Below, piece by piece: positions 35,814 to 44,517 of a stretch of DNA of 64,000 bases; positions within the stretch are counted from its first letter, which is position 1; the number at the start of each line of letters is the position of its first letter. The position numbers and the translations under genes are program-made. The DNA is from Reyranella humidisoli (GTDB taxonomy: Bacteria; Pseudomonadota; Alphaproteobacteria; Reyranellales; Reyranellaceae). The stretch covers positions 372,001 through 436,000 of the forward strand of contig NZ_JAHOPB010000003.1 in assembly GCF_019039055.1 (NCBI RefSeq). Reading direction: 5' to 3'. Below the pieces are notes generated by a model. The model was not told the DNA's origin and ran no database searches. It worked only from the letters and a program-made list of their open reading frames with translations.

Positions 35814-36602
35814 TTACTCGGCCGGGGCGGCCTCGGCAGCCTGGCCCTCGACCGCCGGGATTTCATCGGCCGGCTGCTCGGCCAGTTCGCCGACGTCACC
35901 GCCGGTGGCGGCGATCTCGGCACGGATGCCGTCGAGCACCGAGCCCGCGAGCAGGTCGCAATAGAGCGACACGGCGCGGATCGCGTCGTCGTTGCCCGGA
36001 ATCGGGAAATCGATGCCGTCCGGATCGGAGTTGCTGTCGACCACCGCAACGATCGGAATGCCGCGCTTGCGGGCTTCCAGGACGGCGATCGACTCCTTGT
36101 TGGTGTCGATGATGAACAGCATGTCGGGCGTCCCGCCCATTTCCTTGATGCCGCCCAGCGAGCGCTCGAGCTTCTCGCGCTCGCGCGTCAGGTCGAGCTG
36201 TTCCTTCTTGGTGAGGCCGACGACGTCGCCCTTCAGGCGCTCGTCGAGCTCGCGCAGGCGCTTGATGGACGCCGAGATGGTGTTCCAGTTCGTGATCATG
36301 CCGCCCAGCCAGCGGTGGTTCACGTAGTACTGGCCGCAGCGCTTGGCGGCGTCGGCGACGCGTTCGGCAGCCGCCGGCTTGGTGCCGACGAACAGCACGC
36401 GGCCGCCGCTCGCGACGACGTCGCGAACCTGCTTCAGCGCCTGCTCCAGCAGCGGCACGGTCTTCGTGAGATCGATGATATGGACCCCGTTGCGCACCCC
36501 GAACAGGTACGGCTTCATCTTGGGGTTCCAGCGGCGCGTGTGATGGCCGAAGTGAACGCCGGCTTCCAGCAGCTGGCGCATCGTGAATGTCGGCATGGTC
36601 AT
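35814..36602 (-). CDS. rpsB: 30S ribosomal protein S2
   Basis: 262 residues. MRQLLEAGVHFGHHTRRWNPKM, cut here to the recognisable LLEAGVHFGH, plus YLFGVRNGVHIIDL and IPGNDDAIR identify S2. The C-terminus has an Ala/Glu-rich tail common in Alphaproteobacteria. AAGGAG precedes the ATG at 36602; a second ATG two codons on is possible. Confidence 0.96.
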   Translation of the reverse strand: MTMPTFTMRQLLEAGVHFGHHTRRWNPKMKPYLFGVRNGVHIIDLTKTVPLLEQALKQVRDVVASGGRVLFVGTKPAAAERVADAAKRCGQYYVNHRWLGGMITNWNTISASIKRLRELDERLKGDVVGLTKKEQLDLTREREKLERSLGGIKEMGGTPDMLFIIDTNKESIAVLEARKRGIPIVAVVDSNSDPDGIDFPIPGNDDAIRAVSLYCDLLAGSVLDGIRAEIAATGGDVGELAEQPADEIPAVEGQAAEAAPAE

Positions 36603-36716
36603 GCCGTTCTCCTTTTCCGGTTGAACCTCCGCGGGCGTCGTTCCCGGAATGGGAACACCGGAGCGAGCGCCGGGATGTCTCCCCGTCGACCGCAAACCCG
36701 CGTGCGAAGTGGCGCG

Positions 36717-36745
36717 TTTCTAGTGGTTTGGGCTCGAAATTGCAA
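36717..36745 (-). promoter_or_regulatory. Candidate rpsB promoter
   Basis: On the minus strand: TTGCAA (36740-36745), 17-base spacer, TAGAAA (36717-36722). It would give a leader of roughly 105-115 bases that contains a small perfect hairpin (GTTCCC/GGGAAC, 36640-36656), a plausible place for S2 autoregulation. Confidence 0.4.
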
Positions 36746-36765
36746 GCGCCAATGAAATCAAGGCC

Positions 36766-37785
36766 TTAGGCGATCAGTTTGGCGATTTCCTGCGCCAGTT
36801 TGAGGAGCGAGAGCGGTGCGCTCCCCTCGGCCTTGTTGTTGGCCGTGATCCAGACCTTGCGGCCGCCCTTGTAAGCTGCGGCGGCCATCCGGGCCAGGAT
36901 CAGGCGCGTTTCCCCATCCTCGTCGACCAGCCTGTCGAACGGCTCGTAGCGCTGCTTGGCGGCCTGGTAGAGGAAACCCCGGTGCAGGTTCCAGCGGACC
37001 ACCAGAGGGCCCGGCTCCCCGCCGTCCAGGGCCTTGAGGGCCGCTTCCTGTCGCTCGACCTCGGGCATCCGGTCATGCAGCCCGACGCAGTAGCGCACTC
37101 CCGCCCGGCCCAGCATGCGCATCAGGCGCGGGGTGAGCAGCTCGGGATTGCGCAGCTCCAGCGCATAAAGCGGTGCCCGACCGCCCAATTCGGTTGGCAG
37201 CGCGGCAAAGAAGGCCTCCAGCCGCTCGATCAGCAGCGAGGAATCCTCGACCAGACTGCGTGGCAGCGGCGACACCTGAAAGACCAGGGGGCCGGCCTTG
37301 GCCTTGAGCCCCTCCAGGCAGGGCACCACGAACTCGCGGGTGGCGACGGCGGCATCGAGGAAGTGCGAATTGGCGACTTTCCCCCGCCCCTCCTCGTCAC
37401 GCATCACGGCATCGCAGACGATGGCCGGTGCCTTGACCACGAAGCTGAAGTGCTCCGGCACCTGACTGGCGTACCGGACATAGTCGGCGGTCGAGATCGG
37501 CGCGTAGAAAGTCCGGTCGAGGCTGACCGTCCGCAGCAGCGGGATTTCAGCATAGGCCGCCAACCCCTTGCGGCTCAGCGTCACCTGCGGGTGGACGCCG
37601 TCGTAGACGAGGCCGCGCCATCCCGGAAAGAACCACGACGAGGTGCCGAGCCGGATGTCGACCGGAAGTAGCGGCGCCTCGAGCAGTGGCGAGTCCCGGG
37701 CGGGCCGGACATCGCCGGCCCCGGGCACCCGGCGCTTGGGCGGCGCTGCGGCCTCGGTTTCGAAGAGGCCGGGCTGACGGCTCAA
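36766..37785 (-). CDS. DUF72 family protein
   Basis: 339 residues; TIM-barrel-like DUF72 (YecE family) whose function is unknown. The domain starts at IRLGTSSWFFPGW and includes ITANNKAEG near the C-terminus; a Pro/Arg-rich N-terminal tail of about 45 residues precedes it. The start is inferred to be the TTG at 37783-37785 because it follows GAGGAAA and shares a four-base TTGA overlap with the dnaE stop. It would then be translated by coupling to dnaE. Confidence 0.82.
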   Translation of the reverse strand: MSRQPGLFETEAAAPPKRRVPGAGDVRPARDSPLLEAPLLPVDIRLGTSSWFFPGWRGLVYDGVHPQVTLSRKGLAAYAEIPLLRTVSLDRTFYAPISTADYVRYASQVPEHFSFVVKAPAIVCDAVMRDEEGRGKVANSHFLDAAVATREFVVPCLEGLKAKAGPLVFQVSPLPRSLVEDSSLLIERLEAFFAALPTELGGRAPLYALELRNPELLTPRLMRMLGRAGVRYCVGLHDRMPEVERQEAALKALDGGEPGPLVVRWNLHRGFLYQAAKQRYEPFDRLVDEDGETRLILARMAAAAYKGGRKVWITANNKAEGSAPLSLLKLAQEIAKLIA

Positions 37786-40700
37786 ATTTCCTCGACCTGC
37801 GAGACGCCCGGCAGGCTGCCGATCGTGTCGCGCAGGCCGCCGGCGATCGAATAGGTGCCTGGCAAGGTGACCTCGGCATCGGTCTCCTCGTTCATCGGCA
37901 CGACGAGCGTCACCCGCCCTCGCCCGCGCTTTCCTTCGAGCGCCTTGCGCAGCGCTTCGAGCGCCATGGGATCGGTGATCACGATACGCAGCCCGGCCGC
38001 CGAGTTCGCGACCGCATCTTCCAGTTTCTCGACCGACTGCGCCGTGAGCTTGACCTGCTCGCCGTCGAGCCGGCCGTCGACCGAGATCAGGATCGCCTGA
38101 CCTGCTTCGAGGAGATTGCGCTTGGAACTCAGAAGCTCGCTGAACATGACGCACTCGAAGGCGCCGGACTGATCGGAGCATTGCAGGAAGGCGAATCGGT
38201 TGCCTTTGGCGGAGGTGCGCTCCATGCGGTCGATGACGGTGCCGGCGAGCTTGATGCGGCCGGGCGTACCGCGCGCCAGCAATGCCGGTAGATCGGCCGC
38301 GCGGCAGACGCCCAGCCTCTGCAGGCTTTTTTCATATGACGCCAGCGGATGCGACGAGAGATAGAAGCCGATGGCGGAGAACTCGTTCTGCAGCCGCTCC
38401 ATCGGCGCCCAGTCCGGCACCTTGGGCAATTGCGGGCGGCGCTGGGCGGTGTCGTCGCCGAACAGGTTGTTCTGGTCGCTGCCGCGCGACTCATGCGTCG
38501 CCTGAGAATGGCGGGTCAGCGCCTCGACGGCCGCGAAGGTCTGGGCGCGGTTCTTGTTCAACGTATCGAAGCCACCGGCCTTCACCAGGCTTTCGAGCAG
38601 CCGCTTGTTGATCACGCGCTGGTCGAGCCGCTCGGCGAAGTCGAACAGATCCTTGAAAGGGCCCTTTTCCCGACGCTCCTCGGCAAGACGGCTCATCGCC
38701 TCACGGCCGACGCCCTTGATGGCGGCCAGCGCATATCGGATCGCCTTCTTGCCGTCCTCCGTCTTCTCGACCGTGAAATCCGCCGCCGACTTGTTCACGT
38801 CCGGAGGCAGAAGCTCGACGCCGAGCTTGTCGAGGTCGCGCCGGTAGCCGTTCAGCTTCTCGACGTTGCCCATGTCGAGGGTCATCGTCGCGGCGAAGAA
38901 CTCGACCGGATGGTTCGCTTTGAGATAGGCGGTCTGGTAGCAGACCAGCGCATAGGCGGCGGCATGGCTCTTGTTGAAGCCGTAGCCCGCGAACTTGTCG
39001 ACCTGGTCGAAGATAGAGGAGGCCCTGTCCTTCTCGACGCCGTTCTTCTGCGCGCCCTCGACGAAGCTCGCCCGCTGCGCGTCCATCTCGGCCTGGATCT
39101 TCTTGCCCATGGCGCGGCGCAGCAGGTCCGCGCCACCCAGCGTGTAGCCGCTGAGTACCTGCGCGATCTGCATGACCTGCTCCTGGTAGATCATGATGCC
39201 GTAGGTCTCCTTCAGGATTCCTTCCAGCAGCGGATGCAGGTAGTCCGGCTCCTCCTCGCCATGCTTGCGCTTGATGTAGCTCGGGATGTTCTCCATCGGG
39301 CCCGGCCGATAGAGCGCCACGACGGCGATGATGTCCTCGAAGCGGTCGGGCTTCAGGCGGCGCAGCACGTCGCGCATGCCGTTGCCTTCCAGCTGGAACA
39401 CGCCCGACCCGTCGCCGCGGCAGAGCAGCTCGAAGGTCTTGCGGTTGTCGAGAGGCAGCCTGGGAATGTCGATCTGGTCGCGCCCGATCAGGTCCCAGGC
39501 CTTCTCGATGACGGTCAGCGTCTTTAGGCCGAGGAAGTCGAACTTCACGAGGCCGGCCGTCTCGACCCATTTCATGTTGAATTGGGTGGCCGGCAGGGAA
39601 TCCTGGTTGTCTGTATCGCGGAACAGCGGCACCAGCTGGTCGAGCGGCCGGTCGCCGATCACCACGCCGGCGGCATGGGTCGAGGCGTTGCGGAACAGGC
39701 CCTCGAGCTGCAGCGCGAGATCGATCAGGCGCTTGATCTCCTCGTCGGCAGTGTACTGTTCCTTCACCAGCTCCTCGGTCTCCAGCGCCTTCGCCAACGT
39801 CACCGGGTTGGCTGGATTGTTGGGCACCAGCTTGCAGATCCTGTCGACCTGCCCGTAGGGCATGCCCAGCACGCGGCCCACATCGCGCAGCACCGCGCGG
39901 GCCTGCAGCTTGCCGAAGGTGATGATCGCGGCGACGCGGTCGTGGCCGTACTCGTCGCGCACGTAGCGGATCACGCGGTCGCGCTTGTCCTGGCAGAAGT
40001 CGATGTCGAAGTCGGGCATCGACACGCGTTCGGGATTCAGGAAGCGTTCGAACAGCAGGCCCCAGCGCAGCGGATCGAGGTCGGTGATCTTGAGCGACCA
40101 GGCGACCAGCGAGCCCGCGCCCGAGCCGCGGCCGGGACCGACCGGGACGCCGTTGTCCTTGGCCCACTGGATGAAGTCGGCAACGATCAGGAAGTAGCCG
40201 GCGAAGCCCATCCGCTCGATCATGTCGAGCTCGTAGGTCAGCCGGTCCGAATACTTCTCGAAGCTGATCCCGTCGGCGAGGCGGCCGAGCTTCTGAAGTT
40301 CATCGAGGCCGGTCTTGGCGAGATCGCGCAGCGCCTCGCCCTCGGTGCGGCCCTCGAGCTTCGTGTAGCGTGGCAGGATCGGCTTGCGCGGCGCCGGCAT
40401 GTAGGCGCAGCGCTGGGCGATCACCAGCGTGTTGTCGCAGGCCTCGGGAATGTCGGCGAACAGGGCGCGCATCTCGGCGGCCGACTTGAAATAATGCTCG
40501 GGCGTCAGCCTGCGCCGATTGGGATCGTCGATATGCGCGCCCTGCTCGATGCAGAGCAGCACGTCGTGCGCCTCGTACATCGACTTCTTGGGGAAGTGCA
40601 CGTCGTTGGTCGCGACCAGCGGCAGGTTGCGCTCGTAGGCGAGCTCGATGAGCGGCCCCTCGATCCGGCGCTCCGTGTCCTCGCCGTGCCGCTGCAGTTC

Positions 40701-41228
40701 GAGGTACAGCCTGCCGTCGAACAGGCGCTGCAGCCGGTCGAGCATGTGCGCCGCCGCCGGCGTCTGGCCGGACGCCAGAAGCCGACCGACGGTGCTGCCC
40801 GCGCTCCCGGTCAGTACGATCAGCCCTGCGGTCGAGCCTTCCAGCTCGGACATCGGCAGAGCAGCCACCGATCCCATCTTGAACTCGAGATGGGCACGGC
40901 TCACCAGCCGCATCAGGTTGACGTAGCCTTCCTCGCTCTGGACCAGCAGGGTCAGCCAGTCGACGGTCGGCAGCTTATTCGCCGTCGCGACGCCGCCCTC
41001 CTCCTCGCGCCGCAGGCCGAGATCGCAGCCGACGATGGGCTGGACGCCGCCCTTGGAGGCGTATTGCGAGAACTCCAGTGCGCCGAAGAGGTTGTTGCGG
41101 TCGGTGACGGCGACCGCCGGCATCGCCTCGCCCTTGGCGAGCGAGACGATCTTGTCGACCTTGTTCGCCCCCTCGGTGAGCGAGTAGGCGGAACGAACCT
41201 TGAGATGGATGAAATCAGCGATGGCCAC
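37782..41228 (-). CDS. dnaE: DNA polymerase III alpha subunit (replicative)
   Basis: 1148 residues, the DnaE1 size. N-terminal PHP domain (VRSAYSLTEGANKVDKI onward), polymerase catalytic core with PDFDIDF (Asp406/Asp408), GRGSGAGSLVAW before it, helix-hairpin-helix and a C-terminal OB fold (GTVIDRMERTSAKGNRFAF region). The PHP domain has lost several metal ligands (for example Ser-Ala-Tyr where His-x-His would sit), normal for proteobacteria that use a separate epsilon proofreader. GTG start. Downstream of lolD as in most Alphaproteobacteria. Confidence 0.96.
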   Translation of the reverse strand: MAIADFIHLKVRSAYSLTEGANKVDKIVSLAKGEAMPAVAVTDRNNLFGALEFSQYASKGGVQPIVGCDLGLRREEEGGVATANKLPTVDWLTLLVQSEEGYVNLMRLVSRAHLEFKMGSVAALPMSELEGSTAGLIVLTGSAGSTVGRLLASGQTPAAAHMLDRLQRLFDGRLYLELQRHGEDTERRIEGPLIELAYERNLPLVATNDVHFPKKSMYEAHDVLLCIEQGAHIDDPNRRRLTPEHYFKSAAEMRALFADIPEACDNTLVIAQRCAYMPAPRKPILPRYTKLEGRTEGEALRDLAKTGLDELQKLGRLADGISFEKYSDRLTYELDMIERMGFAGYFLIVADFIQWAKDNGVPVGPGRGSGAGSLVAWSLKITDLDPLRWGLLFERFLNPERVSMPDFDIDFCQDKRDRVIRYVRDEYGHDRVAAIITFGKLQARAVLRDVGRVLGMPYGQVDRICKLVPNNPANPVTLAKALETEELVKEQYTADEEIKRLIDLALQLEGLFRNASTHAAGVVIGDRPLDQLVPLFRDTDNQDSLPATQFNMKWVETAGLVKFDFLGLKTLTVIEKAWDLIGRDQIDIPRLPLDNRKTFELLCRGDGSGVFQLEGNGMRDVLRRLKPDRFEDIIAVVALYRPGPMENIPSYIKRKHGEEEPDYLHPLLEGILKETYGIMIYQEQVMQIAQVLSGYTLGGADLLRRAMGKKIQAEMDAQRASFVEGAQKNGVEKDRASSIFDQVDKFAGYGFNKSHAAAYALVCYQTAYLKANHPVEFFAATMTLDMGNVEKLNGYRRDLDKLGVELLPPDVNKSAADFTVEKTEDGKKAIRYALAAIKGVGREAMSRLAEERREKGPFKDLFDFAERLDQRVINKRLLESLVKAGGFDTLNKNRAQTFAAVEALTRHSQATHESRGSDQNNLFGDDTAQRRPQLPKVPDWAPMERLQNEFSAIGFYLSSHPLASYEKSLQRLGVCRAADLPALLARGTPGRIKLAGTVIDRMERTSAKGNRFAFLQCSDQSGAFECVMFSELLSSKRNLLEAGQAILISVDGRLDGEQVKLTAQSVEKLEDAVANSAAGLRIVITDPMALEALRKALEGKRGRGRVTLVVPMNEETDAEVTLPGTYSIAGGLRDTIGSLPGVSQVEEI

Positions 41229-41259
41229 GGGCCATCATCGCGCCGCGGCCTGTGGACTG

Positions 41260-41943
41260 TCAGGCATCGAGCACGCCATCCTTGAGATGCACGGTGCGGT
41301 CCATGCGGGCCGCCAGCTCCGGATTGTGGGTCGCCACGAGGGCCGCCATGCCGGTTTCCCGGACCAGCGCCAGCAATTGCTGGAAGACCGCCTCGGCGGT
41401 CGCGGAATCGAGGTTGCCGGTCGGCTCGTCGGCCAGCAGCACGCGCGGGGCGTTCGCCACCGCGCGGGCGATCGCCACGCGCTGCTGCTCGCCGCCCGAC
41501 AGACGCCCGGGCCGATGGTCGAGCCGGTCGCCCAGCCGCACCAGCCCGAGAAGCTCCGTGGCGCGTTTGCGGGCCGCCGCGCGAGAGACGCCGTTCAGCA
41601 TCTGCGGCAGCATCACGTTCTCGACCGCCGAGAACTCAGGCAGCAAGTGATGGTACTGGTAGACGAAGCCCAGGTACTGGCGGCGCAGCCTGGTTCGGTC
41701 CCTGTCGGCCATCCGGACCGTCGCCTTCCCGTCGACCACGACCTCGCCTTCGTCGGGCCGTTCGAGCAGGCCCGCGATGTGCAGCAGGGTCGACTTGCCG
41801 CTGCCCGACTGGCCGACCATGGCCACGATCTCGCCGGGATGCAGGTCGACCGAGACGCCGCGCAGCACGTCGAGCCGGCGGTCGCCCTGGACGAAGGTGC
41901 GACGAATGCCCTGCAGCGAGAGCGGCTTGGTCGGTTCACTCAT
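41260..41943 (-). CDS. lolD: Lipoprotein-releasing ABC transporter ATPase LolD
   Basis: 227 residues. Walker A GQSGSGKST, LSGGEQQR signature, Walker B VLLADEPTGNLD and the following H-loop ATHNPE. It powers release of lipoproteins from the inner membrane to LolA. The ATG overlaps the upstream LolC/E stop by eight bases. The QYHHLLPEFSAVENVMLP segment is typical of LolD. Confidence 0.95.
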   Translation of the reverse strand: MSEPTKPLSLQGIRRTFVQGDRRLDVLRGVSVDLHPGEIVAMVGQSGSGKSTLLHIAGLLERPDEGEVVVDGKATVRMADRDRTRLRRQYLGFVYQYHHLLPEFSAVENVMLPQMLNGVSRAAARKRATELLGLVRLGDRLDHRPGRLSGGEQQRVAIARAVANAPRVLLADEPTGNLDSATAEAVFQQLLALVRETGMAALVATHNPELAARMDRTVHLKDGVLDA

Positions 41944-43195
41944 GTCGCAATCCTTCGACCGGTTCGACTCGGGTGGCCCGCCATGCCGGATAGGCTGCCG
42001 CGACGAGCGAGAGCATGATCGCGACCGCAATGATGAAAGCCACCTCGGTCGGATCCACGCGCACAGGCATGGAGGCAATGAAGTCGACTTCCGCCCCGGC
42101 GGTGCCGGAGCCGCCCGTGACGCTGGCCAGCGCCCGGCCGATCGCCGGCATGTTGGCGCACAGCAGCAGCCCCAGCGCCGCGCCGATGGCCGTGCCGACC
42201 ACGCCGACGGCGGCGGCGGCCATGAAGAAGGCGCGCACGATGGTGCCCGGCCCCGCGCCCATCGTCCTCAGGATAGCGATGCTGCCGCGCTTCACCCGCA
42301 CCAGCATTGTGAAGCTCGCGACCACGTTCATGGCAGCGACCACGACGATCAGCGTCAGGATGATGAACATCATCACGCGCTCGACCTGCAGGGCGCCGAC
42401 GAATCGGGCGTTCAGGCCGAGCCAGTGCGATACGCGCAGATCCTCGCGACCGAGCGCCTGGCGTAGTTCCTGCGCGGTGCGCGGCGCTGCCGCCGGGTCC
42501 TTGAGGAACAGGTCGATCGAACTCACGGTCTCCTTGCCGTATTCGAGATCCTCCTGCAGCGCCGCCAGCGGGATGAACACGAGGCTGCTGTCGAACTCGT
42601 AGCGGCGAGTCATGAAGCTCGCGAGGATGTCGTAGTCGGTATAACGCGGCGCGATCGTGCCGCTCTGGTTGAGCTGATGCGTCACGACGGTCAGCGGCTC
42701 GCCGACCCGGACCTGCATCTGCTGCCGCAGCCGCTCGCCGATCACGAGGCCCGGTTTGGGCCCGAACTCGGCCAGATCGCCGAAGATGATGTTCTTCGAA
42801 ACGATGTCGCGATTCAGCAGGTCCTCGCGCCGAACGCCGCGAAGCTGGGCGCCGCGGGTCTGGCCGTGCCCCGTCACGAGCGCCTGGCGCTCCAGGGTGA
42901 GCCGCACCGCCTCGACGCCCGGAACCTCCTTCATCCTTGCCAGCAGATCGGGCGTCGCCTGCAGGAGGCCGCCGCGGGCCGCGATCACGACATGGCCGTT
43001 CATGCCGATGATCCGGCCCAGAAGCTGCTCGCGAAAGCCACCCATCACCGAGAGAACGGCGATGAGGGTCCCGACGCCCAGCGCCACGCCGATCAGCGAG
43101 AACATCGCGATGAACGACACGAAACCCTCGCGCTGGCGCGTGGCGAGATAGCGCCAGGCCAGCCAGCGTTCGACGGCGGGCGCGCGATCACTCAC
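41936..43195 (-). CDS. LolC/LolE-family lipoprotein-releasing permease, second copy
   Basis: 419-residue MacB/FtsX-type permease: one N-terminal helix (SLIGVALGVGTLIAVLSVM), a large periplasmic domain (about 50-270) and three C-terminal helices. GTG at 43195, overlapping the stop of the first copy by eight bases in the same (G/A)TGAGTGA pattern used at the lolD junction. Together with the gene at 43188 and LolD it would form a heteromeric LolCDE-like complex. Confidence 0.92.
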   Translation of the reverse strand: MSDRAPAVERWLAWRYLATRQREGFVSFIAMFSLIGVALGVGTLIAVLSVMGGFREQLLGRIIGMNGHVVIAARGGLLQATPDLLARMKEVPGVEAVRLTLERQALVTGHGQTRGAQLRGVRREDLLNRDIVSKNIIFGDLAEFGPKPGLVIGERLRQQMQVRVGEPLTVVTHQLNQSGTIAPRYTDYDILASFMTRRYEFDSSLVFIPLAALQEDLEYGKETVSSIDLFLKDPAAAPRTAQELRQALGREDLRVSHWLGLNARFVGALQVERVMMFIILTLIVVVAAMNVVASFTMLVRVKRGSIAILRTMGAGPGTIVRAFFMAAAAVGVVGTAIGAALGLLLCANMPAIGRALASVTGGSGTAGAEVDFIASMPVRVDPTEVAFIIAVAIMLSLVAAAYPAWRATRVEPVEGLRHE

Positions 43196-44498
43196 GGCGG
43201 AGCCCTTCCACCGGATCGAGGCGCGCCGCCCGCAACGCGGGATAGAGCGAGGCCAGCAGCGCGAAAACCAGCGCCATGAACGCGATCCACGCGACCTCGC
43301 TCCATTCGATCCGCGAGGGCAGCTCGGCCAGCAAATAGAGAGTCTGGTCGAACAGAACGATGTCGAAGGTCCGCTGCAGCCACTGGCGGATCGCCTCGAT
43401 GTTGCGGGCAAAGCTCAGCCCCAGCACGACGCCCAGGATGGTGCCGGCGCCTCCGATCGCCAGGCCGTCCAGCAGGAAGATCCGCATGATGGCGGCACGG
43501 CTCGCCCCCATGGTGCGCAGGATGGCGATATCCGCTGTCTTGGTGCGGACCAGCATGACCAGGCTCGAGACGATGTTGAAGGCCGCGACGAGGACGATCA
43601 TCGTCAGGACCAGGAAGATCATGTTGGTCTGAGCCACGACGGCCGAGAAGAAACCGGCATTGGCCTGAAACCAGTCGAAGACCCAGCCCTCCGTCCCCAC
43701 CGCCTGCATGAGCAGCCTGCGCGTCGCGTCCGTCGAGGCCCTGTCGGAGACGAAAACCTCGATGCCGGTGACGTTGGGCCCGAGGTTCAGCATGTGCTGC
43801 GCGTCCTGCAGCGGCGCGTAGACGAAGTTCGAATCGTAGTCGTACATGCCGGTGCAGAAGATCGCCCCGACCTTGACCGCGGCGGAACGCGGCATCACGC
43901 CGAGCGGCGTCGCGACGGAGACCGGCGACACGAGCTGGATCCTGTCTCCGACCTTGACGTTCATGAGGTCGGCGAGGCGCCGGCCGACGACCACCGTGAA
44001 ATCGTCGCCGAAGCCCTTGAGGGTTCCCCAGTCGATGGGTTTGTCGTCGTCGGCCTTGCAAAGGGCGCGGTAGCGCTCGCGGGTTTCCGGCGTTCCCTCG
44101 ATCGCCGAGGCCAGAGGCGCGCGGTTGCGGATATCGTCCGGCCGCATGCCGCGCAGAACGACCCCGCGCACGCGATCGCCGGCGACGGCCATGAGGTTGC
44201 CTTCGGCCGTCGGGGTCGCCGATTCAACGCCCGGCACGGCCGCCATGCGCTTCAGGAGATCGGGTGTCGGCTCCAGGGCACCGCGATTTGACTGGACGCC
44301 CAGCTGGCCGCTGATGCTCGACATCTGGGCCAGCATCTCGACGCGAAAGCCGTTCATCACCGACATGACGACGATCAGCGTACCGACGCCCAGCGTGATG
44401 CCGATCAGCGAGAAGCCGGCGATCACCGAGATGAAGCCTTCTTCGCGGCGCGCGCGGAGGTAACGAAAGGCGATCAGGCGCTCAACGGCGAAAGCCAT
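43188..44498 (-). CDS. LolC/LolE-family lipoprotein-releasing permease, first copy
   Basis: 436-residue paralogue of the next gene with the same layout (N-terminal SLIGITLGVGTLIVVMSVMN helix, periplasmic domain, three C-terminal helices, ending DPVEGLRRE). Both start with an ERxxAxRYL segment and share TPDLLxRM and PGVE. Which of the two corresponds to LolC and which to LolE cannot be told from sequence by eye. It follows proS by 19 bases, the usual alphaproteobacterial site for lolC/lolF. Confidence 0.93.
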   Translation of the reverse strand: MAFAVERLIAFRYLRARREEGFISVIAGFSLIGITLGVGTLIVVMSVMNGFRVEMLAQMSSISGQLGVQSNRGALEPTPDLLKRMAAVPGVESATPTAEGNLMAVAGDRVRGVVLRGMRPDDIRNRAPLASAIEGTPETRERYRALCKADDDKPIDWGTLKGFGDDFTVVVGRRLADLMNVKVGDRIQLVSPVSVATPLGVMPRSAAVKVGAIFCTGMYDYDSNFVYAPLQDAQHMLNLGPNVTGIEVFVSDRASTDATRRLLMQAVGTEGWVFDWFQANAGFFSAVVAQTNMIFLVLTMIVLVAAFNIVSSLVMLVRTKTADIAILRTMGASRAAIMRIFLLDGLAIGGAGTILGVVLGLSFARNIEAIRQWLQRTFDIVLFDQTLYLLAELPSRIEWSEVAWIAFMALVFALLASLYPALRAARLDPVEGLRRE

Positions 44499-44517
44499 GG
44501 AAGAGCCCTGCTCCCGG

